Notes under the pieces: generated by a model
The model's database searches: none
Told to the model about the DNA's origin: nothing
Seen by the model: the letters and a program-made list of their open reading frames with translations, nothing else
Assembly: GCA_037043455.1 (NCBI GenBank)
Contig: JAWPHD010010305.1
Coordinates: forward strand, 31,022 to 95,021
From: Cyrtodaria siliqua
Lineage: Eukaryota; Mollusca; Bivalvia; Adapedonta; Hiatellidae
Length of the DNA: 64,000 bases
Direction of reading: 5' to 3'
Shown here: piece by piece, positions 1 through 12,560 of the stretch
How positions within the stretch are numbered: the first letter of the stretch is position 1
Layout of the letters: each line of letters begins with the position of its first letter
Made by a program: the position numbers and the translations under genes

Positions 1-148
1 TTTCATAAATATCCATCCTGTAGTTTCAGAGGAGTAGTCGCTACAAATAAAAGTTTACGGACAGACAGACAGACGGATGGACAGACGGACGGACGACAGA
101 TGCCGCACCACGGCATAAGCTCTGCTGATCTCTGATCAGTCGAGCTAA
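1..148 (+). mobile_element. Pearl-like element, 3' terminus only
   Basis: This is the right end of the element family seen in full at 17284-18875. It reads from a core-repeat end (agtagtcgctaca) through a GACAGACAGACGG-type microsatellite and ccgcaccacggcataagctctg to the terminal ctgatcagtcgagct. The rest lies left of the window or is missing. It sits in the intron downstream of exon 6. Confidence 0.8.
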
Positions 149-274
149 ATATTACCTGGTTAACACAGTTCTGTTTTTCAGAAAAGCACTTGTATGCGAG
201 GTAACTTTTTAGTTGACATTACAAAATCAACACTGTATAAGTTTTACATTATCTAGAGATGAACAGACCCAAAA

Positions 275-610
275 CAGGGCTTTTTATCATTCATAAACAG
301 GGGCCCTTCCCCTGGCAAAACCGACTTCTTTTTCCCCCCTCTTTAGCTGAGAAAATTCCCCTAAAGAAAATAAACTTTACATTATTTCCGCCTCTAACTT
401 TCTCAACTTCATTATGTTTGGGATACATAAATAGAAGATAGTTTATCTAAAATGTACCTCTTTTGCATATTTGCAAACCCACATCTCTATTTCTGACTAA
501 GGCACTGTTCCCCCCTATATCTTGAAATCACATTATTTTTTCCCCTTGAAGTCTTAAAATCGAGTTGAAGGATCTGGGCCTCTTCCCCTATTTCCAAAAA
601 AAAAGCCCTT
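275..610. mobile_element. Short hAT-like MITE, 5-bp TSD CAAAA
   Basis: The element starts CAGGGCTTTTTA and ends AAAAAGCCCTT, so its ends are inverted copies. The 5 bases before (270-274) and after (611-615) are both caaaa, which reads as an exact target-site duplication. It has no coding capacity. The CAGGG ends and 5-bp duplication suggest a non-autonomous hAT-type element; this class call is inference. A related element is at 28954-29300. Confidence 0.6.
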
Positions 611-754
611 CAAAATAAAATTGCGGCTTCCACATCAGTCAAGAATGATTAGTGATAGTGTACCCTGGGTTAATGAGGCCCTTGGTCATAGCAATGCTCT
701 GTAGGACACCACATATAACCAGGTACAGCTATATGGTGAAAATTCAACTGCAAA

Positions 755-990
755 CGTGTCTCGTCAGTAGCTCAGTTGGCAGAGTGCTATCACGGTAAGC
801 TAGAGACCCTGGGTCCGAGTTCCGGTTGAGGCACAACATTTCCACCATCTGTTGGAATTTTATGAACCGTGAATTTGTGTAGACTGAACAACTAGAAAAA
901 CGTGAAGCCAGATTGGGGATTGAAATCGGGTTCTTCGAATTACTGTAGTGTTGCCGACTGCCGACTGAGCTAACTGGCCAGACAAAGCTA
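755..990 (+). mobile_element. tRNA-derived SINE heads (opposed pair)
   Basis: At about 765-835 there is a pol III A-box-like tagctcagttggcagag followed by a B-box-like gggtccgagttcc at tRNA-like spacing. At 930-985 a second tRNA-like head reads on the minus strand (ttagctcagtcgg). Neither folds into an intact cloverleaf by eye, so these are SINE remnants or tRNA pseudogenes, not tRNA genes. Confidence 0.45.
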
Positions 991-1080
991 CATCAATCTA
1001 CATGATAGATATCTATTAGCCGTGACACACACATGTCAGCTGTCACATTCTCAATGAGTATTTCATACATAAATTGATAC

Positions 1081-1159
1081 CTTTGCATTGGAGTAGTATC
1101 TCAGAGTTTTCCCATCAAAAATGACCCATCTTTTTTGCCAGCCTCTATTTTGTTTTACC
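1081..1159 (-). CDS. ARAP-type gene exon 6: PH1 domain strands
   Basis: This short exon is framed by a TTATTTTGCAG acceptor and an AAG|GTATCA donor. The first base completes a glycine codon begun in exon 5; 26 codons follow and end in phase 0. The product contains NRGWQKRWVIFDGK and TLRYYSNAK, the classic second and third beta strands of a PH domain, including the basic K-R-W stretch that shapes the phosphoinositide pocket. Joined to exon 5 it reads without a gap through the beta1-beta2 loop. The exon lies about 14 kb from exon 5, across an intron full of repeats. The match of acceptor, donor, phase and domain content together makes the call strong. The remainder of PH1 lies beyond the left edge. 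Confidence 0.9.
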
Positions 1160-1461
1160 CTGCAAAATAAGATTTCATGTTCAGAATAAATAACATTTTA
1201 AATAACGTATATGCATTCAAAAATTTGATTTTATTAAACACAGAGTATAACAATAAAACATGTTTTCAATAAATTTCAATCAAACATTTGTTTTACAGAC
1301 ATCAGGTAGTGCGCATTGTACATATACATAGGTAAAAATATTATTTTTCAGAAGAATCAGTTTTTCTATTTAATGACTGGAACACATGACCTGTCGAATT
1401 ACAATAAGGCACTGTAACCATGGAGATATTCTTGAACTTCTTATTTACTACTATTTATTAT

Positions 1462-1630
1462 AATTGATTGATTGATTGAATTGGATTTTATAGTCGCACC
1501 AACAGCTAAGGTCATATGGCGACTTTCCAGCTTCCATTGGTGGAGGAAGACCCCAGGTGCCCCTCCGGGCAATTTTTGTGCAAGGGCGGGCACCTGGGTA
1601 GAACCACCGACGTTCCGCAAGCCAGCTGGT
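1462..1630 (-). mobile_element. SINE with (ATTG)n tail
   Basis: Read on the minus strand, the body runs from ccagctggcttgcgg through aggtgcccgcc and cttcctccacc to gtcgccatatgacctta, then a tttt-poor tail of attgattgattg repeats. The copy at 48170-48445 shares the same central and 3' segments in the opposite orientation, and the tail resembles 63740-63930. Shared 3' modules with simple-repeat tails are typical of SINEs. Confidence 0.6.
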
Positions 1631-2263
1631 ATTTATTATAATGAAAATTAACAGATTTCAACACACCTCAAGATGTATAGTAGTGGCATATATTAGGGGA
1701 TATTGGAGCATGGTTCCCCAGATTAAAAAATAAAAATAAACGTAACATGGTGCATTCTAACAAGATTTTTTGGGGAATAAAAAGAACTCCAAAACCATCA
1801 TTTTTTGGACAGATTTCAAGATTTTATTGGCAAAACATTATTCTGAATGTTATTAGAAAAAGTCAACATTTTGGGATATTTTACAGCAAAGCCTTTTACA
1901 CCCTTCATTTCTAATTCATTTTTAGCATTTTTAGAATGTCCATATCCCCGGCCTGCAGTGCCTGTAAGAAGCTAAGCCACTGTATAGCACATGTACATTT
2001 ATGTTGCAAGATGTAAAACTTCAAATTAAAACTACATGATATGATTCTATTTTTGATTATTTTTTCTATTTAGTTTTTATTTAGTAGTTAATGAGTATTC
2101 TTATTGCATTGTGCTTATTTAATGGTAGAAATTTTGAAAAGTATCGAAGACAGTGGTGTAGTATTCATCGTCAGGTCTTGAAGAGCAGTTAAGAACATAT
2201 TAAGGTCACTGGTTTCAATCCAGCTCTGGGTAGCTATTTTATTATGAAATATTTTCAACAGCA

Positions 2264-4080
2264 GTATGTACTGGTGTAACCTGTATGAAGGCTAGATAAA
2301 ATCATGATTAACTGGCTTATATACTGACTTTTTGGAGGGTATGTACTGGTGTAACCTGTATGAAGGCTACATAAAATCACGATTAACTGGCTTATATACT
2401 GACTTTTTGGAGGGTACATTCTGGTGAAACCTGTATGAAGGCTACATAAAATCATGATTAACTGGCTTATATATTGACTTTTTGGAGGGTACATTCTGGT
2501 GTAACCTGTATGAAGGCTACATAAAATCACGATTAACTGGCTTATATATTGACTTTTTGGAGGGTACATTCTGGTGTAACCTGTATGAAGGCTACATAAA
2601 ATCACGATTAACTGGCTTATATATTGACTTTTTGGAGGGTACATTCTGGTGTAACCTGTATGAAGGCTACATAAAATCACGATTAACTGGCTTATATATT
2701 GACTTTTTGGAGGGTACATTCTGGTGCAACCTGTATGAAGGCTACATAAAATCACGATTAACTGGCTTATATACTGACTTTTTGGAGGGTACGTTCTGGA
2801 GTAACCTGTATGAAGGCTACATAAAATCACGATTAACTGGCTTATATATTGACTTTTTGGAGGGTATGTACTGGTGTAACCTGTATGAAGGCTACATAAA
2901 ATCATGATTAACTGGCTTATATATTGACTTTTTGGAGGGTATGTACTGGTGCAACCTGTATGAAGGCTACATAAAATCACGATTAACTGGCTTATATACT
3001 GACTTTTTGGAGGGTACGTTCTGGAGTAACCTGTATGAAGGCTACATAAAATCACGATTAACTGGCTTATATATTGACTTTTTGGAGGGTATGTGCTGGT
3101 GTAACCTGTATGAAGGCTACATAAAATCACGATTAACTGGCTTATATATTGACTTTTTGGAGGGTATGTACTGGTGTAACCTGTATGAAGGCTACATAAA
3201 ATCATGATTAACTGGCTTATATATTGACTTTTTGGAGGGTATGTACTGGTGCAACCTGTATGAAGGCTACATAAAATCATGATTAACTGGCTTATATATT
3301 GACTTTTTGGAGGGTATGTACTGGTTCAACCTGTATGAAGGCTACATAAAATCACGATTAACTGGCTTATATACTGACTTTTTGGAGGGTACGTTCTGGA
3401 GTAACCTGTATGAAGGCTACATAAAATCACGATTAACTGGCTTATATATTGACTTTTTGGAGGGTATGTACTGGTGTAACCTGTATGAAGGCTACATAAA
3501 ATCACGATTAACTGGCTTATATATTGACTTTTTGGAGGGTACGTTCTGGAGTAACCTGTATGAAGGCTACATAAAATCACGATTAACTGGCTTATATATT
3601 GACTTTTTGGAGGGTATGTACTGGTGTAACCTGTATGAAGGCTACATAAAATCATGATTAACTGGCTTATATATTGACTTTTTGGAGGGTATGTACTGGT
3701 GCAACCTGTATGAAGGCTACATAAAATCACGATTAACTGGCTTATATACTGACTTTTTGGAGGGTACATTCTGGTGTAACCTGTATGAAGGCTACATAAA
3801 ATCACGATTAACTGGCTTATATATTGACTTTTTGGAGGGTACGTTCTGGAGTAACCTGTATGAAGGCTACATAAAATCATGATTAACTGGCTTATATATT
3901 GACTTTTTGGAGGGTACGTTCTGGAGTAATCTGTATGAAGGCTAGATAAAATCATGATTAACTGGCTTATATATTGACTTTTTGGAGGGTATGTACTGGT
4001 GTAACCTGTATGAAGGCTACATAAAATCATGATTAACTGGCTTATATATTGACTTTTTGTATACTGACTTTTTGGAAGGT
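2264..4080. repeat. 75-bp minisatellite, about 24 copies
   Basis: The unit begins gtatgtactggtgtaacctg and recurs every 75 bases. Variants of the first 17 bases (tatgtactggtg, tacattctggtg, tacgttctggag) recur in mixed order, which suggests multi-unit duplications. Because 75 is 25 codons, both strands stay open for hundreds of codons (for example minus 3280-2255, 341 residues of one 25-mer). That is periodicity, not a gene. It lies in the intron between exons 5 and 6. Confidence 0.95.
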
Positions 4081-5430
4081 TACTGAACTAAAACTGCTTC
4101 TTGCAGGACTTATTCATATTCATGAGTAAAAACAATTTAATGTGTAGAATGTACAGCTTTAATTGCATTTGTTTGTTAAACTATCAGCATGATAACAGTC
4201 AAGCTTATGTCACCATAAGTTAAACAAGAAAACACTGATACAAAGTATCTCAAGACAGTCAGAACAGTTACATAAGAAAACAGTAAGGGGAATGAATATG
4301 ATAAAAATAAACGAACAGTGTGTAGATGTTAGAAATGTTTTATTTGTAATTGTCAACAATCAAAACACATTTATCATGAAAGATTTGAGCACTAGATAAA
4401 ATAGTCATCTTGAGACAACATGAACATGTTTTTATTTTTGCATCTGCAATGTATAATGCTTTCATAGTATATGAATATGATAGACATCTGAAATAGTATG
4501 TGTAATGGATCACTAAATAGAATGTTGTTTCATGATCAGAATGCGAAGAAATGGGAAAAGATCATGGTTAGAATATGAAGAATTGGTAAATTATCATAAT
4601 TATAAACAAAAAGACAACTTAATGATAATATAATAGCAACTGGAGCGTCTGTGAAGGAATCTCAGTTTTTAGCAATGTTAATTTACATTAGAAGAAAGCG
4701 TTTAATGTTAGATGTTTTTTATTATTGAAATGTGATTAGTAGTTCATAAGAATAATTAGCAGTGGAACAGACCTATTCAAACTCTTTAGAAGATGCTTCA
4801 GTTAAAGTTTCATCAACTTTGTTTAATGATTGGAGAGGTGTTGCTTAGTTTAAAATCAGACAACACCAAAAAGAGACACATATAGATTTACACACAAACA
4901 GTTAGTAATAATCAAACACAATTTCCTTTATATTATTCTTATAATTAATATTAATTATTGAACAAATGCAAGTTATGTAGAAAAACTAACGGGGCGCCGC
5001 GAGCTTTTAAAATATCAAGATTGCCGTTTGTCCTTTTAATAAAGTTTAACATCAATCAATAATCAGTGACGATAATGATTTGGAACCAGCTGTATTTGTA
5101 TGCTGAGAAAGATTAATAGACTGTATCCCTGAAATTGATACTTAATTCAAGTAGTAGAATACCTATAAAATGCCTGTATACCAATTTGACTGCGTCCCGT
5201 TATTCTTATTAGAATACAGTTGTTTTAAGAACAGTAAAATGACGCTGATACACAGTCCAACACCCATAGCAGCTTTCTGAGTCCGGGATAAATATAGCCG
5301 GAGCCTTGAGGCTATGGCAATAATGTGTTAACTCATGCAATCTTAATCACATATTCAGTAGTGTATGACAGTTTTCCCATTGACAATTAGCTATTATTTA
5401 ATAACTTAGTCTTTAGTATTCTGTATTCTT
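4081..5430. other. AT-rich intron sequence without features
   Basis: No open frame, splice-flanked exon, tandem array or inverted-repeat element could be supported here. The stretch is AT-rich; a short GC-rich patch (ggggcgccgcgagc) near 4990 stands alone. Confidence 0.5.
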
Positions 5431-5439
5431 ATATGAATG

Positions 5440-5840
5440 AAAAGAATGACGTGGGTCGTGATAGTGATAGTGCACCTATCTCATTTCTACTAGGACGTGT
5501 AGTCAGTGTATATCCATTACTTGTAAGACGTCCCCCATAATGAAGTAAGTGTATCATAATCATTACTACTAGAATAGCTCTCATGAATATGTCCATTACT
5601 TGTAGGATGACCCTCATGAATATGTATTCAGTGCATACCCATTACTATTATAGGACGACCCTCAGGAATATGTAATCAGTGTAAACCCATTACTTGTAAG
5701 ACGACCCACATAATGAAGTCAGTGCAATTTTTATCCATTACATCTAAAACAACCCATAGGAATATTTAGTCAGTGCAAACCAATTACTTGTAAGACGACC
5801 CTCATAATGAAGTCAGTGCATATCAATTACTTCTAGGACA
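5440..5840. repeat. Degenerate 55-65 bp tandem repeat
   Basis: The phrase 'cattacttgtaagacgaccc..cataatgaagtcagtg' recurs about six times with many changes and small indels. It looks like an old, decaying minisatellite. Small open frames across it have no coding character. Confidence 0.7.
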
Positions 5841-6779
5841 ACCCTCATGATATGCTTGACCATGTATAAGCCAGATTCTAGACTGTGTCCTACTGGACAA
5901 TGGAACTATACACCTCAGTATTACACACACACACCCTTGACCTTGTATACTGAGACCTGTGTTTATCAAACCATGGTATATGTGAAACTTAGTTGAAACA
6001 GGAAGCTGATACAAGAGATGTTCAATTTTGAAGTTTGTTTATCAAGTTCATACTAGTATCAGGTTCAAACTAGTATCGGGTTACAGTGATTATCTAATAA
6101 ATATATATATGCTTATATATTCAACATTTACAGATAAAATATTGATTGTCACAACATGCTTAAGAACTATGTCCCCTTTTGTGTAATCCCAATGACTGCA
6201 TTTAAAAAAGATAAAAATTTAGAACTTGAATAATCTTGAATACTTTTACATGAAACTTCCAGTTAAATATGTTTACACATTTATCTAGGCAGTGCTACCT
6301 TTGAATTACAAATACACTTGATAAATATGCGAATTAGTCAATACAAACATGACCTTGAGCATGACATAAGCCGAGTATGGATCAATACACACTTTTATCA
6401 AGTTTGTAATTATTAGTCAAGTATAACACTGTCTAGATATAAGTGTAAACATATTAAACTGCAAGTCACATGTAAAAATATTCAGAATTATTCGAGTTTT
6501 AATTTTTTTCTTTTGTTAATACACTTTTCAAGGAGATTCAACAAAAGGGGACATAATCCTTATTATTGCACCTCGCACAAAATCCTAGGAATTTCATTGG
6601 ATTAGAGCGGTCACATGGTGACCCTCTATTATTCTATAGTGGGTCAGTAGATTTCATTGAGGGTCACTAAAACAATATGGACTACAATTCCGACTCAAGA
6701 GTTTAAATCATTTGTAAATAGTTCTTTAAAGCGTTAGTAACAAACAAAATAAGTGAATTAATAATATTTTTAAACTGTA

Positions 6780-7195
6780 CCGGTCGTGAGGTCAACGTCA
6801 TGACGTCAAATTGCGCAAACGTCTCAATGACGTTGACGCTCCATTAAAATGGGTTAAATATCGGCGTTTGCCTTAAAAAAGGTGCTCGATGCAATAAATC
6901 AGTTATTGGGTTTGTTACTGACCCCCTACAGAAATATGTGGGGTCAGTCAGATGTATAGGGGGACTCGGCTATCGCCTCGCCCCCTATAAATCTTACTGA
7001 CCCCACATATTTCTGTAGGGGTCAGTAACAAACCCAATAACTAATAATGATTATCTCACATGGATAAACTCATGATGGATTATTTTTCTCCCATTATGCA
7101 CTTAGTACAGGCATACTTCAATAAGTAACTTCAGTGACTGTATTTGTTTAAAATGTCAGAATAAGGCAATGGTAATTTGACGTCATGACGTCTTA
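6780..7195. mobile_element. Foldback element with long hairpin and CRE-like flanks
   Basis: The sequence at 6901-6968 (starting agttattgggtttgttactg) is repeated in reverse complement at 6977-7041, ending caaacccaataac. Together they form a hairpin of about 65 bp arms with only a few bases between. Outside it, cgtcatgacgtcaaatt near 6797 and its exact reverse complement near 7175 form a second, outer inverted pair. Both outer copies hold the palindrome TGACGTCA. No open frame is present. Confidence 0.6.
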
Positions 7196-7199
7196 TATA

Positions 7200-9040
7200 T
7201 GGGTCAAAATCAGATAAAAGAAAATAATAACGTCCATCACACTACAATTTTCAACTTAACAGTTTAGCTATAATTCCACTTGGATTAGATCAAGATTTAT
7301 CCTAATTTTTGGCTTATGCCCAAAAAAAGATAGTTTATCAATCCAATTAGTTTGTTTTTGATTGTAATTACAGAGCGCACACATGTGACGGGCGTTATGT
7401 TGACAATTTTTCCCCCATAATTCTGCTTATCCCTTTCCATATTCTGTACAGGTAAAATCTACTTCCAAGTAGTTGAGCACATCCTTTCAGTTGAAAGAAA
7501 ACACAATATGGAGAGAGTTTTATTTATTGAGTACATTATTACCAGGATAAACGCTCATCTTATTTGATGCAACTCTTTATCCAAAAAGAGTGGAAGTTAT
7601 GTTTGACAATTTGACAATTACAAGAAAGTGTCGGTCATTATGTGTGACATTGTCTATTCATTGTCAATTTCTGAATACAAAATGGGATCCGTTTGCATAT
7701 ATATATTGTTACCTAAAAAATGTACAATCAACTGTTCAGATCAGAATTTTTGTTGGAGCTTTAATAATGCTGATTACTTTGAACAACCCAGTGCGCGATC
7801 GGCAGTTATGTTTGAGCTTTGCGTACTAACCTCGTTACTATTCGCTCCTTCGTCAAAATGTCACTTCCGTGACAATACTGACATGGGAAAACACTATGTG
7901 CAAAGCAGAGAATAGTTTACAGTACATTTTCATTGTAGTTTTTGGTAAATAGTTGGAAATTACAATCACTTTATTGGTCACCAGTACGTTATAATACTTG
8001 ATATTTTGAAATCTTATTGAGTGCTTGTGACAGACGTTATGGTGAAACATGTGTTGACCGACAAATTGTACTCATCATGCTTTCCTCTTTATTGGCTGTG
8101 TACACTTGAACTGATGAAGTAGTTCGCAAATAGCCTCATTATGAATAAATATTAATGTGGTAAACGTACGTGTACTTGACTCGCGTGTCTGCTAGACGAT
8201 TACATACGATCACATACCTAGGTTATGAACTTGACAGACAAACGATCGTCATCAGTAACATGGTTTTTTTTATTTATAATACTACTACGCATGAGTAAAA
8301 CAAATATTTATATAAATAGTGTATGCTTTTTTCATTACTTCGTCGAAAACTGCAGGCTCGAGAAGTGACGCACCATAGTAACATTGGGTTGAAAACATAG
8401 ACAATCATTTTGACAGACAGCATAACTACCGCTACATATTTTTCTTAGTATTTTTTTTCTACTTTATATTGCAAAAAGTATCATTACAATCACATGATTA
8501 AGTAGGAAAACCATTGTAATTGAAAAGTAAAATAAAAACGTTCTCCCTTTGTGAAAAACAACTATGTTTGTGACTCTTTTGACATAGCACCTCCACCACA
8601 CCTCGTAAGGAGGCTCTAAAACTTGACATTTTCGGACAAAATTGGAGAAATTTCATACAAGTACCGAAACTATTAATATCAAATTAACTCTGGTATCTCC
8701 TTGCCATAAATAATAGGTCAACACATAGCAACTGGATGTTTTATTCAATACATCAAAGAAATATTTACAGAAAAAGTGACGGAGGTTATTATTTCCATTT
8801 ATCTGATTATGACCCTTATGACAGAGTTATCTCACATTATCTTATATGACTAGAAATGGGAGAAAGTAAGGTCATCTAAACTCAATCTCAGAGCAGTTTG
8901 TACATTTCTGTTACTGATCCAGATAACCATTCTGCTTACTACAACAATAGTAACATCCCTGGGCACTACCTAAGATATGAATGTTTAAATTTCACTGCTT
9001 TCGCACTTAAACAAAGCAAGAAACGAAGTTAAACATAAAA
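7200..9040. other. Intron sequence without supported features
   Basis: Small open frames at 7590-7915 overlap each other in different frames and lack domain or splice support. Nothing else was identified apart from ordinary AT-rich sequence. Confidence 0.4.
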
Positions 9041-9044
9041 CTTA

Positions 9045-9192
9045 ACCAGACGTTAACATTGCAAACAACGACTTAACCGGATGTTAACGTTGCAAACAAC
9101 GACTTAACCGGACGTTAACATTGCAAATACGACTTAACCGGACGTTTACATTGCAAACAACGACTTAACAGGACGTTAACGTTGCAAACAAC
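9045..9192. repeat. About 31-bp tandem repeat, five copies
   Basis: The phrase aacgacttaaccggacgtta followed by acattgcaaac recurs five times, with one copy carrying 'aacagg' and one 'gtttac'. It is a short minisatellite in intron 5. Confidence 0.8.
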
Positions 9193-9479
9193 GATAATGA
9201 TGACAACGCTCAGTTGGTGACAATCATTAACTCTTTTCTTTATTTTGAAAACTGAGAATCTTAATTTCATTATCTAACCAAAAGGCAAGATAAGAGACAT
9301 TTAGCTCAGATCTTCTCAGGGAATAATTTAGTAAGAAACTTTTCCTACATTTATATTGAAAGCTTCCGTCTTCCAAATTTTGCCTGAATCTTTATAATCT
9401 GCTTAAAAGATTTTTTTAAACCTTTAAATTGTTTGTTGTTTGAATGTTTTTTTATGTAATTTTTAGCACATTTTAGGTC

Positions 9480-9665
9480 ATATATGGCTGTCAACCTTTT
9501 TGTGGTAGAGGCAGACCATCCAATTTTCCCTGGATGGAACCAGTACTGCACATCCCTAAGAATCAACATTTTCTCTCTTACAAGTCAAGCTCTCAGTGGG
9601 ATTCAAACCCGCTGTGGTGAGAGGTGAGAAGGTTTACAACACAACAGTGTTAACCCCTCAACCAA
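9480..9665 (-). mobile_element. tRNA-derived SINE fragment
   Basis: Read on the minus strand the segment carries a B-box-like gggtttgaatcccac preceded by a degraded tRNA-like head (gaggggttaacactgttgtg). A 72-residue minus frame across 9569-9351 overlaps it and is not supported as a gene. Confidence 0.4.
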
Positions 9666-9780
9666 GGAGGCGTTATTAATTTGAGAAAAATTATGGGCAT
9701 TCAGGAAAAACTTTGAAAAATTAGAATTTCTTTACGGTTTTAAAGAAATTAGCATTGGGAATGGAGCCCATATTCCTAGA

Positions 9781-11296
9781 ACAAGAGCTGTCGGAAAACA
9801 GCGCAGCTTGAATATTCAATATATACCGTCAGAAAACAAAGCTAAAACAATGTGGTGGTGGGGTTGGAGCGGTGGAGCAGATATAAAAACTCGGGTCGAT
9901 GTAAAAAATAAAAAAATTATTAGAATCTCATACAAATTATGGTAAAACAGTGTGAAATTTTGTTTTTCATTTTTATCAGTTTTAATCCAAATTTGCTGTC
10001 ATTTTAAAGAAATGTGTGGTCGATAGGCAACTAGGGGAGGGAGAAGATATCTGGCAATGTTTTATTGTGCCTCATTTTAGTGTTTATTTATTGATATTTC
10101 ATCTGTGTGTCTGAATTTAATCTGAATTGTTTTATATGTAAATGACTGCGTTCAAATTAAAATTATAATATCCAAATAATGGAAGATAAAATGAAAACAA
10201 TTCCCCTCCCCGTCCTCCATGTGAGGGGAGTCCATAAATCAATGGGAGGGCAGGGCAGAGGCGCATCATTAATATATGTGTAGATTTTGATAAAACAAAA
10301 CAAGACAGACATAATTATGTAAAAAAAAAAACAATAAAAAAAACATTCGGGTGGTGGTGTTGATGGTGTGGTGGGATCGTCGGTGGGTGGGGGGTGAGGG
10401 ACGAAACATAGTCATAAACTGATAAAACAATGCAGATATATGCCAAAACAAACAAACAAAAACAAACATTCGGGTGGAGGTGATGATGGGATGGTGAGAT
10501 GGTTGGGGGTGGGGGCGAAACATATTGATCAACTGATAAAACAAAACAACACAGAGATATGTATAAAAAAAAAAAAAAAAAAAAAAGCACATTCATGTGG
10601 TGGTGATGATAGGATGGATTGGTATGGTTAGTGGGGGGGTCCATAGCTAAATGTGTAAGAATTGACCAAAACAACACAGACATATGTATAATATGTGGCG
10701 GGGAGGGAGAGGGGAGAAGTGGGGATAAGGGATCCCATGCCCCAATATGGGTGAAGTATGAATAAGATGCATAATGCTATAAGAAATCCAAAACCAAAAT
10801 TATAGATATATACAACAGCTTACAGGCAAACCTAGATCTGCCTTTATTGCACATTTTATGGGCCATCACAATTTGGGTTGCATGGGAGTCCAGAATTTGC
10901 AGAAGACAAAATTACTTACGCAACCCTTTACAACATACTAGAAGAAAACCAATTCCCAACTTTAGTTGTGCTAGGGTACGAAATGTAAAAGATATAGACT
11001 TGTAAACACAGCTTACACGCAAAATTTGATGTGAAATGGGACACATTTTATGGGCAGATTTATGGCTATATATCAGAATTTGGGTTCCAAGGGAGCCCAT
11101 GGGTTACAGGAACCAAAATTGCTTAAGCAGTCCTTAAGATAATGCTATAAGGAAGCCCATGGCCAAATTTGGTTGTGCTAGGATAAGAAATGTAAGAGAT
11201 ACAGACTTGTAAACACAGCTTACTCGCAAACCTCGATGTGCGACGCCGACGCCGGGGTGATTTCATAAGCTCTCTTATTCTTCGAATAGTCAAGTT
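9781..11296 (+). mobile_element. Second pearl-like family, copy a
   Basis: It starts acaagagctgtcggaaaacag and ends with gacgccgacgcc, then cataagctctcttattcttcgaatagtcaagtt. The start and end carry related inverted motifs (agcttgaatattcaa and ttcgaatagtcaagtt). The inside has three G-rich/A-rich core monomers (10280-10700: a gtggtggtgatgatgg-type G run alternating with poly-A), then a second core (gctataaggaaacc, gtaagagatatagac). Complete-looking relatives are at 30698-33011 and 53211-54656. Confidence 0.75.
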
Positions 11297-11694
11297 AAAA
11301 AGCCCTGTGACGGTTAGGCCGATTACTTTTATTAAACCTCAAGAGAATTGTTTACTTGTTTAATTATTTAAGAAAGAATATACATGACTGTATTGTTCTA
11401 TATGGATTGTGGTTTAAAATAGAAGAACGTGTGAGAGTGACATTACTCACATACTCTATCCCATGAATTGCATGATATCTCCTGGTCTAAATAAGCTAAC
11501 CACAAAATCGTTTTATCAGCAGCTAATAAGACTAAATAATACTAAAGTTCAAGTACTGTATATTTTTAGAAAGCAAATGAAGTTTTACGTCCCTTTAACA
11601 CAACACATTAGGTTATATTGTGGAGCAACCTCAGAAGGAGATGAAATGAAGGATGACTTTTCTCACAAGATATACCTACACGAGGGAGTGAACA

Positions 11695-11805
11695 CAGGGC
11701 TCGAAATTGGCACTAGTCTGGTGGCCCAAAGCTAGTAACACTGCTGCTGGGCTACCAAATGTTTGTGTCTGGGTAGTCCGAGGGCTAGTAAAAAAAATGG
11801 TCAAA
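11695..11805 (+). mobile_element. Fragment of the CAGGGCTCGAAATT element
   Basis: It begins cagggctcgaaattggcac and runs through 'gggctagtaaaa', matching the left part of the element at 45717-46061. The right inverted end is absent, so this is a truncated copy. Confidence 0.6.
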
Positions 11806-11811
11806 TAAGAA

Positions 11812-12560
11812 ATAAACTAGAACTGTCGCCGGAGGCGGAGAAATACCCCCCGCTGGCAATTTGTTGGTGGGTGGGTAAACATACAAGACTTTTTTCTATA
11901 AGATACATAGACATATATTATAGAGAATTAAAAATACAAAAGGCCACAACTCAGTGGAAAATTATACAGGAACATCATGACAGTATGCACATCTCCACTT
12001 GATACTGATACTTCCTAGCAAGTTTTAATGAATTCTAACTAGGAGATTTAGAGAAATAGCCCGGACAATAATTTTGTATTATATATATATATATTAGAAA
12101 TAGAAAGGGCCATTACTCAGTGGAAAAGTATCGAACCGGAACGTCAAGACAACATGCGCATCTCCACTTGTTATTGATGCTTTGTAGCAAGTATACGAAA
12201 TTATAGAAAAATAGCCCCGAACAAGAATTTTCTATTTGGCTACCAAGTATGAAATGCATTAAAAATACAAAGAGCCATAACTCAGTGGAAAATTATTGAA
12301 CCATGAAAGTATGCATATCTCCACTTGATATTGATACTTCCTAGCAAGTTTCAATAAATTCTAACAAGGAGTTTTATATTTGAAATACAAAGGGCCATGA
12401 CTCAGTGGAAAATTATCAAACCGGAACGTCATGATAGTATGCGCATGTCCACTCAATATTGATATTTCCTAGCAAGTTTCGCGAAATTCTAAGAAGGAGT
12501 TATTGAGAAATAGCCCAGACAAGAATTGCGTCTACGGATAGAGGTATATTGACTTGTGGG
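11812..12560. mobile_element. Dispersed element with 150-170 bp core repeats
   Basis: It starts near actagaactgtcgccggagg and contains four to five imperfect copies of a core with 'gggccataactcagtggaaaa', 'gcatctccacttgat' and 'ttcctagcaag'. It closes near gaggtatattgac. The layout (unique head, tandem cores, distinct tail) matches the other tandem-core elements here. No coding sequence is seen. Confidence 0.6.

Noticed and set aside
2255..3280. 341-residue minus-strand open frame (and similar frames on the plus strand)
   Set aside because: It is made only of a 25-residue repeat caused by a 75-bp minisatellite, open on both strands, and lies in an intron.
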